Of a DNA stretch of 38,116 nt, positions 1 to 8,007 are shown one piece after another; positions within the stretch are counted from its first letter, which is position 1, and every line of letters begins with the position of its first letter. Location: positions 1 to 38,116 of the forward strand of contig JAGWMX010000016.1 of NCBI GenBank assembly GCA_028871525.1, given 5' to 3'. The DNA comes from Gammaproteobacteria bacterium (lineage in GTDB: Bacteria > Pseudomonadota > Gammaproteobacteria > Nevskiales > Nevskiaceae). The notes beneath the pieces are model-generated. The model did no database searches and had not been told where the DNA came from. It saw nothing but the letters and a program-made list of their open reading frames with translations. The position numbers and the translations under genes were made by a program.

Positions 1-407
1 GAATACGACCACAGATCCGGGCGCGAATCCTGCTGACGGTCGCGCAGCCAGTAGTGGTGAAAATCCAGCAGGCCGATCGGCAGACCGATGTCGCCGAACG
101 CGTGCAGGTAACGGTCGCCGGCCGCGCGCCAGCCGTTGAACTGGATGCCGAGCTTGAACGTGCCCTGCGTCGCGCGAAGAAACTCGTCCTCGTCCAGGCC
201 GAGGAAGCGGTTGACCAATTGGATCTGCGGAATCGTGGCTTCGCCGACGCCGACGATGCCGATCGCCTCGGACTCGATCAGCCGGATCGACAGCACCGGT
301 CCGAAGGCCTTGGCCAGAACGGCCGCGGCCATCCAGCCGGCGGTGCCGCCGCCGACGATCACGACCTTGCTGATGGGGGTTTCGCTGATGGTGTGATCCT
401 CCGCCAT
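1..407 (-). CDS. Tryptophan-halogenase-family flavoprotein, N-terminal part (runs off the left edge)
   Basis: This gene starts at an ATG at 407-405 on the minus strand and is open for about 135 codons to the window edge. The visible protein has a dinucleotide-binding glycine motif GGGTAGW at residues 19-25 and the GVGEATIP motif at 53-60, both characteristic of flavin-dependent tryptophan halogenases (Pfam Trp_halogenase). The catalytic Lys and the WxWxIP motif lie outside the window, so halogenating activity cannot be judged. In Xanthomonas- and Caulobacter-type carbohydrate loci, genes of this family often sit next to TonB receptors, and their role there is unclear. That setting matches this one. 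No clear Shine-Dalgarno (SD) sequence precedes the ATG, but no other in-frame start comes before the flavin motif. Confidence 0.88.
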   Translation of the reverse strand, partial: MAEDHTISETPISKVVIVGGGTAGWMAAAVLAKAFGPVLSIRLIESEAIGIVGVGEATIPQIQLVNRFLGLDEDEFLRATQGTFKLGIQFNGWRAAGDRYLHAFGDIGLPIGLLDFHHYWLRDRQQDSRPDLWSY

Positions 408-444
408 GCGGCAAAGTCTACCCGGCCTGCTTCGGTCGCGGCCC

Positions 445-479
445 AAAGAATGCCCGCCCTCGGGGGAGATGGGGCGGGC
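445..479 (-). terminator. Probable terminator hairpin after the CGTase gene
   Basis: An 8-bp perfect stem is formed by GCCCGCCC at 452-459 and GGGCGGGC at 472-479, with a 12-nt loop. Read on the minus strand it is followed by ATTCTTT, a short U-rich run. It lies about 90 bp past the CGTase stop and 38 bp before the halogenase ATG. It could end the receptor-CGTase transcript or reduce readthrough into the halogenase. The U-tract is weak, so attenuation is as likely as full termination. Confidence 0.5.
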
Positions 480-503
480 CAAAGAAAGCCGGTATTACCT
501 CGC

Positions 504-551
504 TCAGAAGTGGTACAGGAAGCCGGCCAGGAAGGTGCGGCACGGTTTTCC
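504..551 (-). pseudogene. Orphaned C-terminal tail of a TonB-dependent receptor
   Basis: Read on the minus strand just past the CGTase stop, one frame encodes CRTFLAGFLYHF followed by a stop at 506-504. The consensus end of TonB-Xanth-Caul receptors is [GR].FLAGF.YRF, and the intact receptor in this window ends REFLAGFTYRF. The match is a final beta-strand with the terminal Phe and a stop in the right place, about 14 codons long. No start codon or receptor body lies upstream, because the frame runs into the CGTase gene. The DNA resembles but is not identical to the 3' end of the intact receptor, so it is probably the relic of a different receptor and not a recent tandem copy. The short length limits certainty. 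Confidence 0.6.
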
Positions 552-568
552 AGGTGCCCGGCAAATAA

Positions 569-2719
569 TCAGTTCTGCCAGTTCACATTTACGAACCCGG
601 TGCCGGAAGTGGGCACCGTGTACGTATGGTTGTTGCCGCCCTCCCATGTCACCGTACCATCCGCAGCGATCTTTATGAATTTGAACTGGATGGTCTGTCC
701 CGCCGGCGCGGAGACATTCAGGAACCAGTTGGGATTGTTCGGATCGAGCATCGGTCCGATCGCCGTGTTCCAAGTGCTGCCCCAGTCGCCGAGTTCCACC
801 GTATTACCGGTGAGGAAGATATTGTCTCCGGGATTGGTCGCTACGGCGTTATTGACAGTGAAAGTGACAGGAATCAACTTTGCCGTGAGCGCGGTGAACT
901 GAATTCCGTTTGATGCGATTCCACCTGAATTTTGTACCATTATGTTGTAAACACCATTCGTGACACTTGGAACGGTAAAAGTGACCGACGAATCAGACCA
1001 GCTTTTGATGGTTGCCGCTGTAGTTCCGACCAGAACCGAGCCCATAATCGAGCCGAAGCCCTTGCCGGCCACAGTCACGGGTACACCCGGTTGTGCGACG
1101 GTTGGTCCAATGGAGCCGACTTCGGGCGAAGAGGTCGCGCTGGTGTATTGCCACACGGAGACTGTATGTGGCGGAAGCGTGAAGTTGACGATTGGGTTAT
1201 TGCCTCCGGTGCCGCTGGAGACGGTGATCGCTAACCCGCCCATCAGACCGCCCAGGTCATCCGCGTAACTTCCTGCTGGCAGTGCCGTGTCCAAGCCGGA
1301 GATGGCGTAGCCTGTGTTGTCGTTCTTATTGATGGCGACCAGCACCACATCGTTGAAGAATTTGCGTTCATAGATATACACGTCGCTGTTGATCCAGCGC
1401 TGCTGCCATCCTCCATAAGCGAGCGCGTCGTTGCTCGATTCGCGCAGTGTCGCAAGCTTATCGATCAGATTATAAGCGGTAGTCGACGTGCTGTATGATG
1501 ACATCCAGAGACGATTGTAAGGATCTCCGCCGCCGTTGGTGTCGTTGTGCAGGGCCTGTTCATCGCCGTAGTAGATGACCGGAATGCCTCGGCTGGTCAG
1601 CACGAAAGCCATCGCCTCGTTGAGGCGGTTCGTGTTGTTGTTCACCGACAGCAGACGCGGCATGTCGTGATTGTCCACGAAGGTCACGAGATCGTTCTGC
1701 CACGTAAAGTTGGCATTCTCCGCATTGATCGTGCTGTCGATTTCCGAGAAGTTGTTGTTATTGGCGAACACGTCCCGGATTGCAGTGTTCAGTGGGAAGT
1801 CCAGCAGTGAGATGCCACTGTGATTCGCGAACTTGTACGAGTCGTGATAAAGCGGGTCGCTGGTATTGCCCTGAAACCACTCGCCGAAAAGAAAACTTGG
1901 TCCGTAGGTAAAGGCCGAGTTCGCCATGCTGTACTCCCAGCCCCACGCCACGTGTTTGGCGGCGTCGATACGGAAGCCGTCAACTCCGTGTTGTTGGAAC
2001 TGCTGCAGCGCCGACTTCAGGTACGCGTCGACGGTCGCATTTTCCTGGTTTAAATCGCAAAGGCTGAAAAGCGTGTAGTACTGAAGCTGGTAGCGATCGT
2101 TAAAGTCGCTAATGTTGGAGTTGTGGTGAAAAATCCCGTTGGGATCGTTGGTGCACGAGGCCACGAAAGTGCCCGCATCGTAGAGTGCGCCAAATTCCCC
2201 GGCGCTGTTGTCGTTCGTATGGTTCGGCGCAAAATCGACGACTACCTTTATGCCGTCGGCATGAGCCGCCGAGACAAGGTTGTCAAACGCTGTCCACGTA
2301 TTGTTGACATCACCGAAATGTTCTTCGATACGCGTGAAATCACGCGCGGCATAACCATGGTAGGCGGCCGTCGGATTCCCCGTGCCGTCAGGGATATTCA
2401 CGTTGAGGTCATCCACTGGAGGTGAAATCCAGATGGCGCTGATTCCCATGCCCTTGAGATAGTTCAGCTTTGCCTGAACGCCGGCTAGGTCACCACCCCA
2501 ATAGAGCTGCCAATTCGTCTTGGTGGAATCAAACAGACCGGAACTTTGGGGAGGATTGTCATTCGAAGTGTCGCCGTTGTTGAAGCGATCGGTGATGACC
2601 TGGTAGATGACCTGCTTTTTGAAATCTTGAGCCGAGGCGGTCAGTAAAGGAACAAGCACCGTCAAAGGCAAAAGCACCATCACGCACAGTGGCAGTGATC
2701 GTCTTCTGAAAAATCTCAT
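569..2719 (-). CDS. Secreted GH13 enzyme with CGTase architecture (cyclodextrin glucanotransferase or related amylase)
   Basis: The 716-residue product has a signal peptide (about 1-30, cut after LLTASA), a GH13 catalytic barrel with C domain (about 31-525), an IPT/TIG domain D (about 532-610) and a C-terminal CBM20 starch-binding domain (about 616-716, ending in TVTWEGG..H and VNVNWQ). This A-B-C-D-E layout and length are typical of CGTases. The four GH13 motifs are visible: DFAPNH (162-167), GFRIDAAKH with nucleophile D252, FGEW with acid/base E280, and FVDNHD with D352. The subsite residue equivalent to CGTase Tyr/Phe195 is F218, which favours transglycosylation over plain hydrolysis. The start has a strong SD (GGAGGGG, 2727-2733). 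By hand count, 60 of 120 bases at 1681-1800 are G+C, far below the neighbouring genes, which suggests transfer. It would act outside the cell or in the periplasm, cutting starch into products for the TonB receptor. A maltogenic-amylase-like specificity remains possible. Confidence 0.9.
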   Translation of the reverse strand: MRFFRRRSLPLCVMVLLPLTVLVPLLTASAQDFKKQVIYQVITDRFNNGDTSNDNPPQSSGLFDSTKTNWQLYWGGDLAGVQAKLNYLKGMGISAIWISPPVDDLNVNIPDGTGNPTAAYHGYAARDFTRIEEHFGDVNNTWTAFDNLVSAAHADGIKVVVDFAPNHTNDNSAGEFGALYDAGTFVASCTNDPNGIFHHNSNISDFNDRYQLQYYTLFSLCDLNQENATVDAYLKSALQQFQQHGVDGFRIDAAKHVAWGWEYSMANSAFTYGPSFLFGEWFQGNTSDPLYHDSYKFANHSGISLLDFPLNTAIRDVFANNNNFSEIDSTINAENANFTWQNDLVTFVDNHDMPRLLSVNNNTNRLNEAMAFVLTSRGIPVIYYGDEQALHNDTNGGGDPYNRLWMSSYSTSTTAYNLIDKLATLRESSNDALAYGGWQQRWINSDVYIYERKFFNDVVLVAINKNDNTGYAISGLDTALPAGSYADDLGGLMGGLAITVSSGTGGNNPIVNFTLPPHTVSVWQYTSATSSPEVGSIGPTVAQPGVPVTVAGKGFGSIMGSVLVGTTAATIKSWSDSSVTFTVPSVTNGVYNIMVQNSGGIASNGIQFTALTAKLIPVTFTVNNAVATNPGDNIFLTGNTVELGDWGSTWNTAIGPMLDPNNPNWFLNVSAPAGQTIQFKFIKIAADGTVTWEGGNNHTYTVPTSGTGFVNVNWQN

Positions 2720-2817
2720 TGGGCACCCCTCCCGAATTGTCGAACGGCAGCGCCATGGGAAACTTCATAACCGAGTCGATCGTGAACGCCGGGCGCGTGC
2801 ATGTGGGGTTGGAAGGG

Positions 2818-5800
2818 TCAGAAGCGATAGGTAAAGCCGGCCAGGAACTCACGGCCGAATTTTTGTTCGTCTATGAGTTGGCGCGGGTCCTTGTTTTCGA
2901 AGGTGATGAACGGCTCGTCGGTCAGATTGGTCGCCTGGACAAACACCGTCAGGCCGCCCAGCGAGGAGTGAACCCCGCCGTAGCCATAGGACGACAGCTT
3001 CTGGCCGAGCTGGCTGAACGAGTAGCTGATCTGAGCGTCGAAAATCGACGTGGCCTTGGCGGTCCGCTGGACGCGGGTGTCGCTCAGGCCGAAGATCTCC
3101 GCCAGGAAGCTGCTCCGGTACCGGTGCGAGATGCGCGCCTCGAAGCCGCTCTGCTCGAAGTACAGGGTGCTGTTGACCACCCACTTCGACAGGCCGGGGA
3201 GGCTCACTTGCTCGGTATCCTTGCCGAACTGGACGCGGCTGAACACGTAGTCGGCCGAGGAAATGAAGCCGAAGCCGCGCAGAACCGGGATCGAGGTGAA
3301 CAGGCTGGTCGGGATCGAGAACGTGAACTCGGTTCCCTTGATGTCGCCGTCGCCGTCGTTGCACGGCGCCGACGTGATGCCCTTGGTGGTCCCGAGCTGC
3401 GCCCGTTCCGCCGGCGTCAGCACGCCTAAGAATTGGCTGAAGTCGGTTAGGACCGAGCAGCTTGGATCCACGAAGTCGCTTGAATGCTTCCAGAACATCG
3501 CCAGCGCCACGTAGCCGGCGTTGTTGGTGCCCAGATACTTCTCCAGGGACAGGTCGACCGCGTGGGCCAGTACCGGTTTCAGGCGCGGATTGCCGCCGCT
3601 GGCGCTGAAGAACGACTGGTTCGGATCGGGGTCGCCGATCCTCGTGAAGTTCTTATTGAGCGACAGGCTGGCGTTGAGCTGGTCCGGGCGTGCCCGCTGC
3701 ATCTCCTGGCCGACGCCCAGGCGAAGCTGGGTGTTGATCGCCGGGAAGCCCAGCGCCAGGTTGAGGGTGGGCAGCGCCCGCGTGTACTTGGCCCCATCGC
3801 GGACCAGTTCCTTCTGGGGGGTTTTAAAGTCACCACCGACGACCCCGGGACTGCTGGAACCCTGGTTAGTATAAATCACCTGGGTGCCCAGATTGCCGGT
3901 CAGCGGATGCGAACCGAGGCGGGTGTTCACGTCGAATTTTACGAACGAGGTCACGACGTCCTCGCGCAGTTGCCAGCTGTTTTGCACGTCGCCCGAAAAC
4001 GTCGCTTGAACGGGCACGTAGACGCCGTTGTTCAGCAGGTCGAGCGGGTTGTACACGAGCCGCTGCGGGATGCCGAAGAAGCTGTTGTCGGCGGAAGTGC
4101 CGCGCAGGAATTGCTGGGGGATTGGCGCTGAAGTCGCACCACCCGGCAGGGTCAGAAATTCGTTGAAGAATGTGCGTGATTTGTCGCGGCGGCTCAGATC
4201 GGTACCCACGGTGACCCGACTGAGCACGGGAACGTCATCCATGTCGCGGTGGACGTCGAACTTCAAGTGGGTCAGCCGGTCGACCGTGCGCGGCTCGTTG
4301 ATGAAGCCGGCCTGGGTGACACCGGAGCCGGCGCCCCAGCCCTGCGGATCGGTCAGCACGAACTGGCTGGTGTCGCCGTAGTTCAGTGTGGGGGAAAAGA
4401 CCACCGCGCCGTCGGGCTTGAGCCGGAAGCCGAGGGTATCCGTGGCGCCCTGCCCGGCGGGGCCGGTGCCGGTGTATGACTCAAGGTCAAAGTCCTGGCG
4501 GTTGGCGCGCGAGTAACTGATGTCGGCCTCGGCACCCCAGCGCCGGCCGAACTTGATTTGCTGGTTCAGGCCTGCCGTGTAGAGCTGCGCAAAACGCCGG
4601 GACAGGTCGTTACGCTGCACGGCCTTGACGTCGTTGAACACGCCCGATACGGCCAGCCCGTTCTGCACCTCGCCCACGGTGACCGGGATGCCGGCAAAGC
4701 CCAGCGGGAAGTCATAACCCACTTTGTTCAGCTTGTCGTTGAAGTGCGAGTACGTCAGGTCCAGCGTGGTGTGGAAGTTCGCATTTGGTTTGAATTCGAA
4801 AGTCGCGAGGCCGGCGGTCCGTTTCAGTTCGTCGGTTTCCGCGAACGGCTTGGCGCCGCCGGGCACGATCACGCCGTCGGCGGTGGTCGCGTGCCCCCAG
4901 GAGTTGAAGGCCTGAATCTGTGACGGCGTGCGCTGTGCCTGAAAGCCCAGCGTCACGCCGAGCCGGTTGTCGTCGAACTGATCGACGTAGATGCCGTTGG
5001 CGCGGTAGCCCTTGTTGATCCCGGTCGGGGCGAGCGCGGACCGGCCGCTGAACTCGTAGCGCGCCCCGAGCGAGAACGTGCGATGACCGTATTCCAGCGG
5101 GCGAATTGTGCGCAAGTCCACCGTGCCGGCCAGACCGGCGCCGACCAGCCCCGGATCCTGCGTCTTGTAGACCACCACCGTGTTGATCAGGTCGGACGGA
5201 TACTGGTCGAACTCGACGCTGCGGTTGTCGCCGGTGGACACCTGCTCGCGTCCGTTGAAGAGCGTCTGGCTGAAATCCGGCCCCAGGCCGCGGATGCTGA
5301 TGGACTGGGCGCGCCCGTTGACGCGCTGTGCGGTTACTCCGGGCATCCGCGCCAGGGTCTCGGCGATGCTGGTGCCCGGCAGCCTGCCGATGTCCTCCGC
5401 GGTGACCGCCTCGATGATGTCGCTGCTGTAACGTTTGAGGCTGATGGATTGCTGGATGCTCTGGCGGAAGCCGTGCACCTCGATGCTTTGGAGTTGCACC
5501 ACCTTGGATTTTTTCGACTTGGCGGCGGCCTCGGACGATTTCTTCTTCTCGTTCTTTCCCTTGGTCGTGACCGGCTGGCTGCTGCCCTGGGTCTGGTCGT
5601 CGGTGGCACCGTTTTGCTGCGCGTGCACGTAGCCGGGCGCTCCGGCGCAGAATCCAGCCGCCACCAGCGCCAGGAACAGCGCGCTCGGCCTGAAGCTCGG
5701 CGCACCGTTGCCCGGGCGGTCAGGAGTTTTTACCGGGTGCCGGCCGGACAGCTTGTTGCCGGTTTTGCGCGGCGAGCCCGGCCGTCTCTCGGTCGCCCCA

Positions 5801-5865
5801 TTTTGCAGGCGCGTCGTTTTACCATGGTGGTCTTCCACTAAAATCGTCTCCTCGTCGAATTCCAT
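2818..5865 (-). CDS. TonB-dependent receptor of the Xanthomonas-Caulobacter (TIGR01782) type, probably for maltodextrins
   Basis: This is a 1015-residue outer-membrane receptor. The plug begins near 124 (LQSIEVHGFRQSI) and has the family signatures ITAEDIGRLP-like AVTAEDIGRLPGTSIAETLAR and SISIRGLGPDFSQTLFNGR. The barrel ends in FLAGFTYRF with the expected terminal Phe. The signal peptide is internal (about 57-82, ending GYVHAQ) behind a polar extension of about 55 residues, so the true start may lie downstream of the ATG used here. No good SD precedes that ATG. A charged Lys/Glu-rich stretch (about 102-121) separates the signal peptide from the plug. It sits 98 bp upstream of the CGTase gene, probably in the same transcript, and is divergent from an alpha-glucosidase across palindromic operators. 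Import of malto-oligosaccharides or cyclodextrins is inferred from this context. Confidence 0.9.
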   Translation of the reverse strand: MEFDEETILVEDHHGKTTRLQNGATERRPGSPRKTGNKLSGRHPVKTPDRPGNGAPSFRPSALFLALVAAGFCAGAPGYVHAQQNGATDDQTQGSSQPVTTKGKNEKKKSSEAAAKSKKSKVVQLQSIEVHGFRQSIQQSISLKRYSSDIIEAVTAEDIGRLPGTSIAETLARMPGVTAQRVNGRAQSISIRGLGPDFSQTLFNGREQVSTGDNRSVEFDQYPSDLINTVVVYKTQDPGLVGAGLAGTVDLRTIRPLEYGHRTFSLGARYEFSGRSALAPTGINKGYRANGIYVDQFDDNRLGVTLGFQAQRTPSQIQAFNSWGHATTADGVIVPGGAKPFAETDELKRTAGLATFEFKPNANFHTTLDLTYSHFNDKLNKVGYDFPLGFAGIPVTVGEVQNGLAVSGVFNDVKAVQRNDLSRRFAQLYTAGLNQQIKFGRRWGAEADISYSRANRQDFDLESYTGTGPAGQGATDTLGFRLKPDGAVVFSPTLNYGDTSQFVLTDPQGWGAGSGVTQAGFINEPRTVDRLTHLKFDVHRDMDDVPVLSRVTVGTDLSRRDKSRTFFNEFLTLPGGATSAPIPQQFLRGTSADNSFFGIPQRLVYNPLDLLNNGVYVPVQATFSGDVQNSWQLREDVVTSFVKFDVNTRLGSHPLTGNLGTQVIYTNQGSSSPGVVGGDFKTPQKELVRDGAKYTRALPTLNLALGFPAINTQLRLGVGQEMQRARPDQLNASLSLNKNFTRIGDPDPNQSFFSASGGNPRLKPVLAHAVDLSLEKYLGTNNAGYVALAMFWKHSSDFVDPSCSVLTDFSQFLGVLTPAERAQLGTTKGITSAPCNDGDGDIKGTEFTFSIPTSLFTSIPVLRGFGFISSADYVFSRVQFGKDTEQVSLPGLSKWVVNSTLYFEQSGFEARISHRYRSSFLAEIFGLSDTRVQRTAKATSIFDAQISYSFSQLGQKLSSYGYGGVHSSLGGLTVFVQATNLTDEPFITFENKDPRQLIDEQKFGREFLAGFTYRF

Positions 5866-6014
5866 CGGCTTTTGTTTTGTTCGCCGCCAACCAACCGCCG
5901 GCTGCGGCGCACCCCGACATGCCTCGGTGCAACTGATCGACTTTCGATGCCGACGCCGGTAGAGCGTGATGACTTTTCGATACTAACTACCGACGGACAA
6001 AATGGACAAGTGCC

Positions 6015-6028
6015 TGCATACGTATTCA
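6015..6028. promoter_or_regulatory. LacI-family-like operator, copy 1
   Basis: TGCATACGTATTCA differs at one base from the perfect 14-bp palindrome TGAATACGTATTCA. Its centre is exactly 22 bp, about two helical turns, from copy 2, which suits cooperative binding. It lies downstream of the proposed receptor promoter, where a repressor would block transcription. Confidence 0.7.
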
Positions 6029-6036
6029 TTAACGAC

Positions 6037-6050
6037 CGCATACGTATTCA
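6037..6050. promoter_or_regulatory. LacI-family-like operator, copy 2
   Basis: CGCATACGTATTCA shares the 12-base core CATACGTATTCA with copy 1. It lies just downstream of the proposed receptor start site near 6064. The likely ligand-controlled regulator, a LacI-family protein of the MalR/SusR type, is not encoded in this window. Confidence 0.7.
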
Positions 6051-6070
6051 TTTTCATGGCACGCTTTTTG

Positions 6071-6098
6071 AGGCTACTTATAGCTTTGTCATTGTCAA
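6071..6098 (-). promoter_or_regulatory. Candidate promoter for the receptor-CGTase transcript
   Basis: On the minus strand a perfect -35 TTGACA (6098-6093) is followed after 16 nt by TAGCCT (6076-6071), a weak -10 keeping only the TA...T positions. Transcription would begin near 6064, with operator copies 1 and 2 immediately downstream. The -10 is poor, so this is tentative. Confidence 0.35.
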
Positions 6099-6136
6099 AG
6101 GCTCGATTGGGTGCGTCGATGAATTCGTTGTCGGCA

Positions 6137-6150
6137 TGAATACGTATTCA
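6137..6150. promoter_or_regulatory. LacI-family-like operator, copy 3 (perfect palindrome)
   Basis: TGAATACGTATTCA is a perfect 14-bp palindrome. It lies 100 bp from copy 2 and ends 5 bp before the -35 of the proposed alpha-glucosidase promoter. The spacing would allow looping between this site and the receptor-side pair. Confidence 0.75.
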
Positions 6151-6155
6151 GGTGG

Positions 6156-6185
6156 TTGAGTCATCGAGCCGGTGAACATTAGACT
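6156..6185 (+). promoter_or_regulatory. Candidate promoter for the alpha-glucosidase gene
   Basis: TTGAGT (6156-6161) and TAGACT (6180-6185) are separated by 18 nt, each matching 4 of 6 bases of the sigma70 consensus. Transcription would start near 6192, about 70 nt before the start codon. The perfect operator palindrome abuts the -35 on its upstream side. Confidence 0.45.
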
Positions 6186-6260
6186 CTGGCTCATCGATAT
6201 GCGGCGGCGTCGCCGTGGTGTAAAGCGACCCGCCGGCATGCACGGATCAAGGAAAAGCCA

Positions 6261-7946
6261 TTGAGCCAGAGTCCATGGTGGCGCGGAGCCGTCATCTATC
6301 AGGTTTACACGCGCAGTTTTCAGGACAGCAACGGCGACGGCGTCGGCGATCTGGCGGGAATTGCCGCCAGGTTGGAATACATTGCCAGCCTCAACGTCGA
6401 CGCGATCTGGATTTCGCCGTTTTTCAAATCACCGATGGCGGATTTCGGCTACGACATCTCCGATCCGAGGGCCGTGGATCCGCTGTTCGGCGAGCTTGAC
6501 GATTTCGATCGGCTGCTGCGCAAGGCGCACGCGCTGGATCTGAAAGTCATCATCGACCAGGTGCTCAGCCATACCTCGATGGAACATCCGTGGTTCCAGG
6601 AAAGCCGGCGCAGCCGCGACAATCCGCGCGCCGACTGGTACGTCTGGGCCGACCCCAAGGACGACGGCACCGCGCCGAACAACTGGCTGTCGATCTTCGG
6701 CGGCCCGGCCTGGCAGTGGGAGCCGCACCGGCAACAGTACTACCTGCATCATTTCCTGACGCAGCAACCGGCTTTGAACTTCCACTGCCCCGAGGTGCCG
6801 CGCGCGGTACTCGAAAACGTCGAATTCTGGCTGCAGCGCGGCGTCGACGGGCTGCGGCTGGACTCCATCAACTTCTGTTTCCACGATCGCCGGTTGCGCG
6901 ACAACCCGCCGAAACCGGCCGCCGAACGTGCCGGCCGCGGTTTCACCACCGACAATCCGTACGCTTACCAATATCACTATTACAACAACACCCGGCCGGA
7001 GACCCTGGCTTTTCTGCAGCGGCTGCGCGCGCTGCTCGATCGTTATCCGGGCGTGACCACGCTGGGTGAGATCTCATCGGAGAATTCGCCGGCGACGATG
7101 GCCGAATACACCCGGCCCGGCCGCCTGCACATGGCCTATAGCTTCGAACTGCTGACCGACAGTTTTTCGGCTCGCCACATTCTCACGACGGTGGAAACGC
7201 TGGAAAACGAGATGGCCGGCGCCGGCTGGCCGTGCTGGGCGATCTCCAACCACGACGTGGCGCGCGCGGTCAGCCGCTGGGGGCGTGACGGATACTCGCC
7301 GCAGCTCGCCAAGATGCTGGCCATGCTGGTGTGCTCGCTGCGCGGCTCGGTGTGCATTTATCAAGGCGAAGAACTCGGCCTGCCGGAAGCCGACCTGCCG
7401 TTGGCGGCGCGCCGCGATCCCTACGGCATCGCCTTCTGGCCGACGTTCAAAGGTCGCGACGGTTCCCGCACGCCGATGCCATGGGATGATTCCGGGCAGG
7501 CCGGCTTCACCACCGGCCAGCCGTGGTTACCGGTGCCTGCCGAGCATCGGCCGTTGGCGGTGGCGCACCAGGAATCCGATCCCGCCTCGATTCTGAACAG
7601 CTTCCGGCACTTCATGCGCCTGCGCAAAACCCATCCAGCGCTGCTGGACGGGGATATCCGCTTTCTGCAGGTGGCCGAGCCGGCTCTGGCCTTCATCCGC
7701 CAGGCGGGCGCGGAGTCGGTGCTGGCGGTATTCAATCTGGCCGACCGTCCGCTGCGCGTCACGCTGCCGGAATGGGCGCGCGTGCTGGTATCGATCAGCG
7801 GGTTCGGCGCCGGCGATGTGCGGATCGATGGCGCCGCACTCGAGCTGCCGGCCTATGGCGCATGGTTCGCCGGGACGCGGAACCTTCGCCAGGGGCGGGC
7901 CGTGGACGGGACGCAACCCCGCGCAGCCACGCTGCAGCGGCTTTGA
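6261..7946 (+). CDS. Cytoplasmic GH13 (subfamily 23-like) alpha-glucosidase
   Basis: The 561-residue protein has no signal peptide and would hydrolyse or transfer terminal alpha-glucosyl units of imported maltose and maltodextrins. The start is taken as TTG at 6261, because the SD AAGGA (6249-6253) lies 7 nt before it and the family N-terminus PWWRGAVIYQVYTRSFQDSNGDGVGDL follows at once. GH13 motifs are GLRLDSIN with nucleophile D201, LGEIS with acid/base E270, and SNHD with D332. From memory, D201 and E270 are the numbers reported for Xanthomonas XgtA, so the N-terminal two-thirds seems collinear with that enzyme. The last 20 or so residues extend past the expected C-terminal beta domain and are not recognisable. 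It is divergent from the receptor gene and flanked by an operator palindrome, so it is probably co-induced with the uptake system. Confidence 0.92.
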   Translation: MSQSPWWRGAVIYQVYTRSFQDSNGDGVGDLAGIAARLEYIASLNVDAIWISPFFKSPMADFGYDISDPRAVDPLFGELDDFDRLLRKAHALDLKVIIDQVLSHTSMEHPWFQESRRSRDNPRADWYVWADPKDDGTAPNNWLSIFGGPAWQWEPHRQQYYLHHFLTQQPALNFHCPEVPRAVLENVEFWLQRGVDGLRLDSINFCFHDRRLRDNPPKPAAERAGRGFTTDNPYAYQYHYYNNTRPETLAFLQRLRALLDRYPGVTTLGEISSENSPATMAEYTRPGRLHMAYSFELLTDSFSARHILTTVETLENEMAGAGWPCWAISNHDVARAVSRWGRDGYSPQLAKMLAMLVCSLRGSVCIYQGEELGLPEADLPLAARRDPYGIAFWPTFKGRDGSRTPMPWDDSGQAGFTTGQPWLPVPAEHRPLAVAHQESDPASILNSFRHFMRLRKTHPALLDGDIRFLQVAEPALAFIRQAGAESVLAVFNLADRPLRVTLPEWARVLVSISGFGAGDVRIDGAALELPAYGAWFAGTRNLRQGRAVDGTQPRAATLQRL

Positions 7947-7963
7947 ACCGGGCTTCCTGACGT

Positions 7964-8007
7964 TGCCGCTTGCCGCCGTTGCGGCGGGGGTGCGGCATCC
8001 GTGTTTT
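7964..8007 (+). terminator. Rho-independent terminator after the alpha-glucosidase gene
   Basis: An outer stem TGCCGC (7964-7969) with GCGGCA (7992-7997) encloses GC-rich inner pairing, GCCGC (7972-7976) with GCGGC (7981-7985). GTGTTTT (8001-8007) follows. It lies between convergent genes and touches the ispA stop codon. Confidence 0.6.

Larger units (their letters stand above)
5866..6260. promoter_or_regulatory. Divergent promoter region between the receptor and alpha-glucosidase genes
   Basis: This 395-bp stretch carries no credible gene and is visibly richer in A+T than its surroundings. It contains three near-identical palindromes and candidate promoters facing both ways, all listed separately. 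It is the control region for the receptor-CGTase transcript on the left and the alpha-glucosidase on the right. Confidence 0.8.

Noticed and set aside
2719-4131. Long open frames on the plus strand opposite the TonB receptor
   Set aside because: They are antisense shadows of a high-GC gene. The opposite-strand translations are rich in Arg, Gln and Gly and match no family, while the minus strand encodes clear receptor motifs.
6429-7916. Open frames on the minus strand inside the alpha-glucosidase gene
   Set aside because: They overlap conserved GH13 motifs on the other strand and have no SD or recognisable domain.
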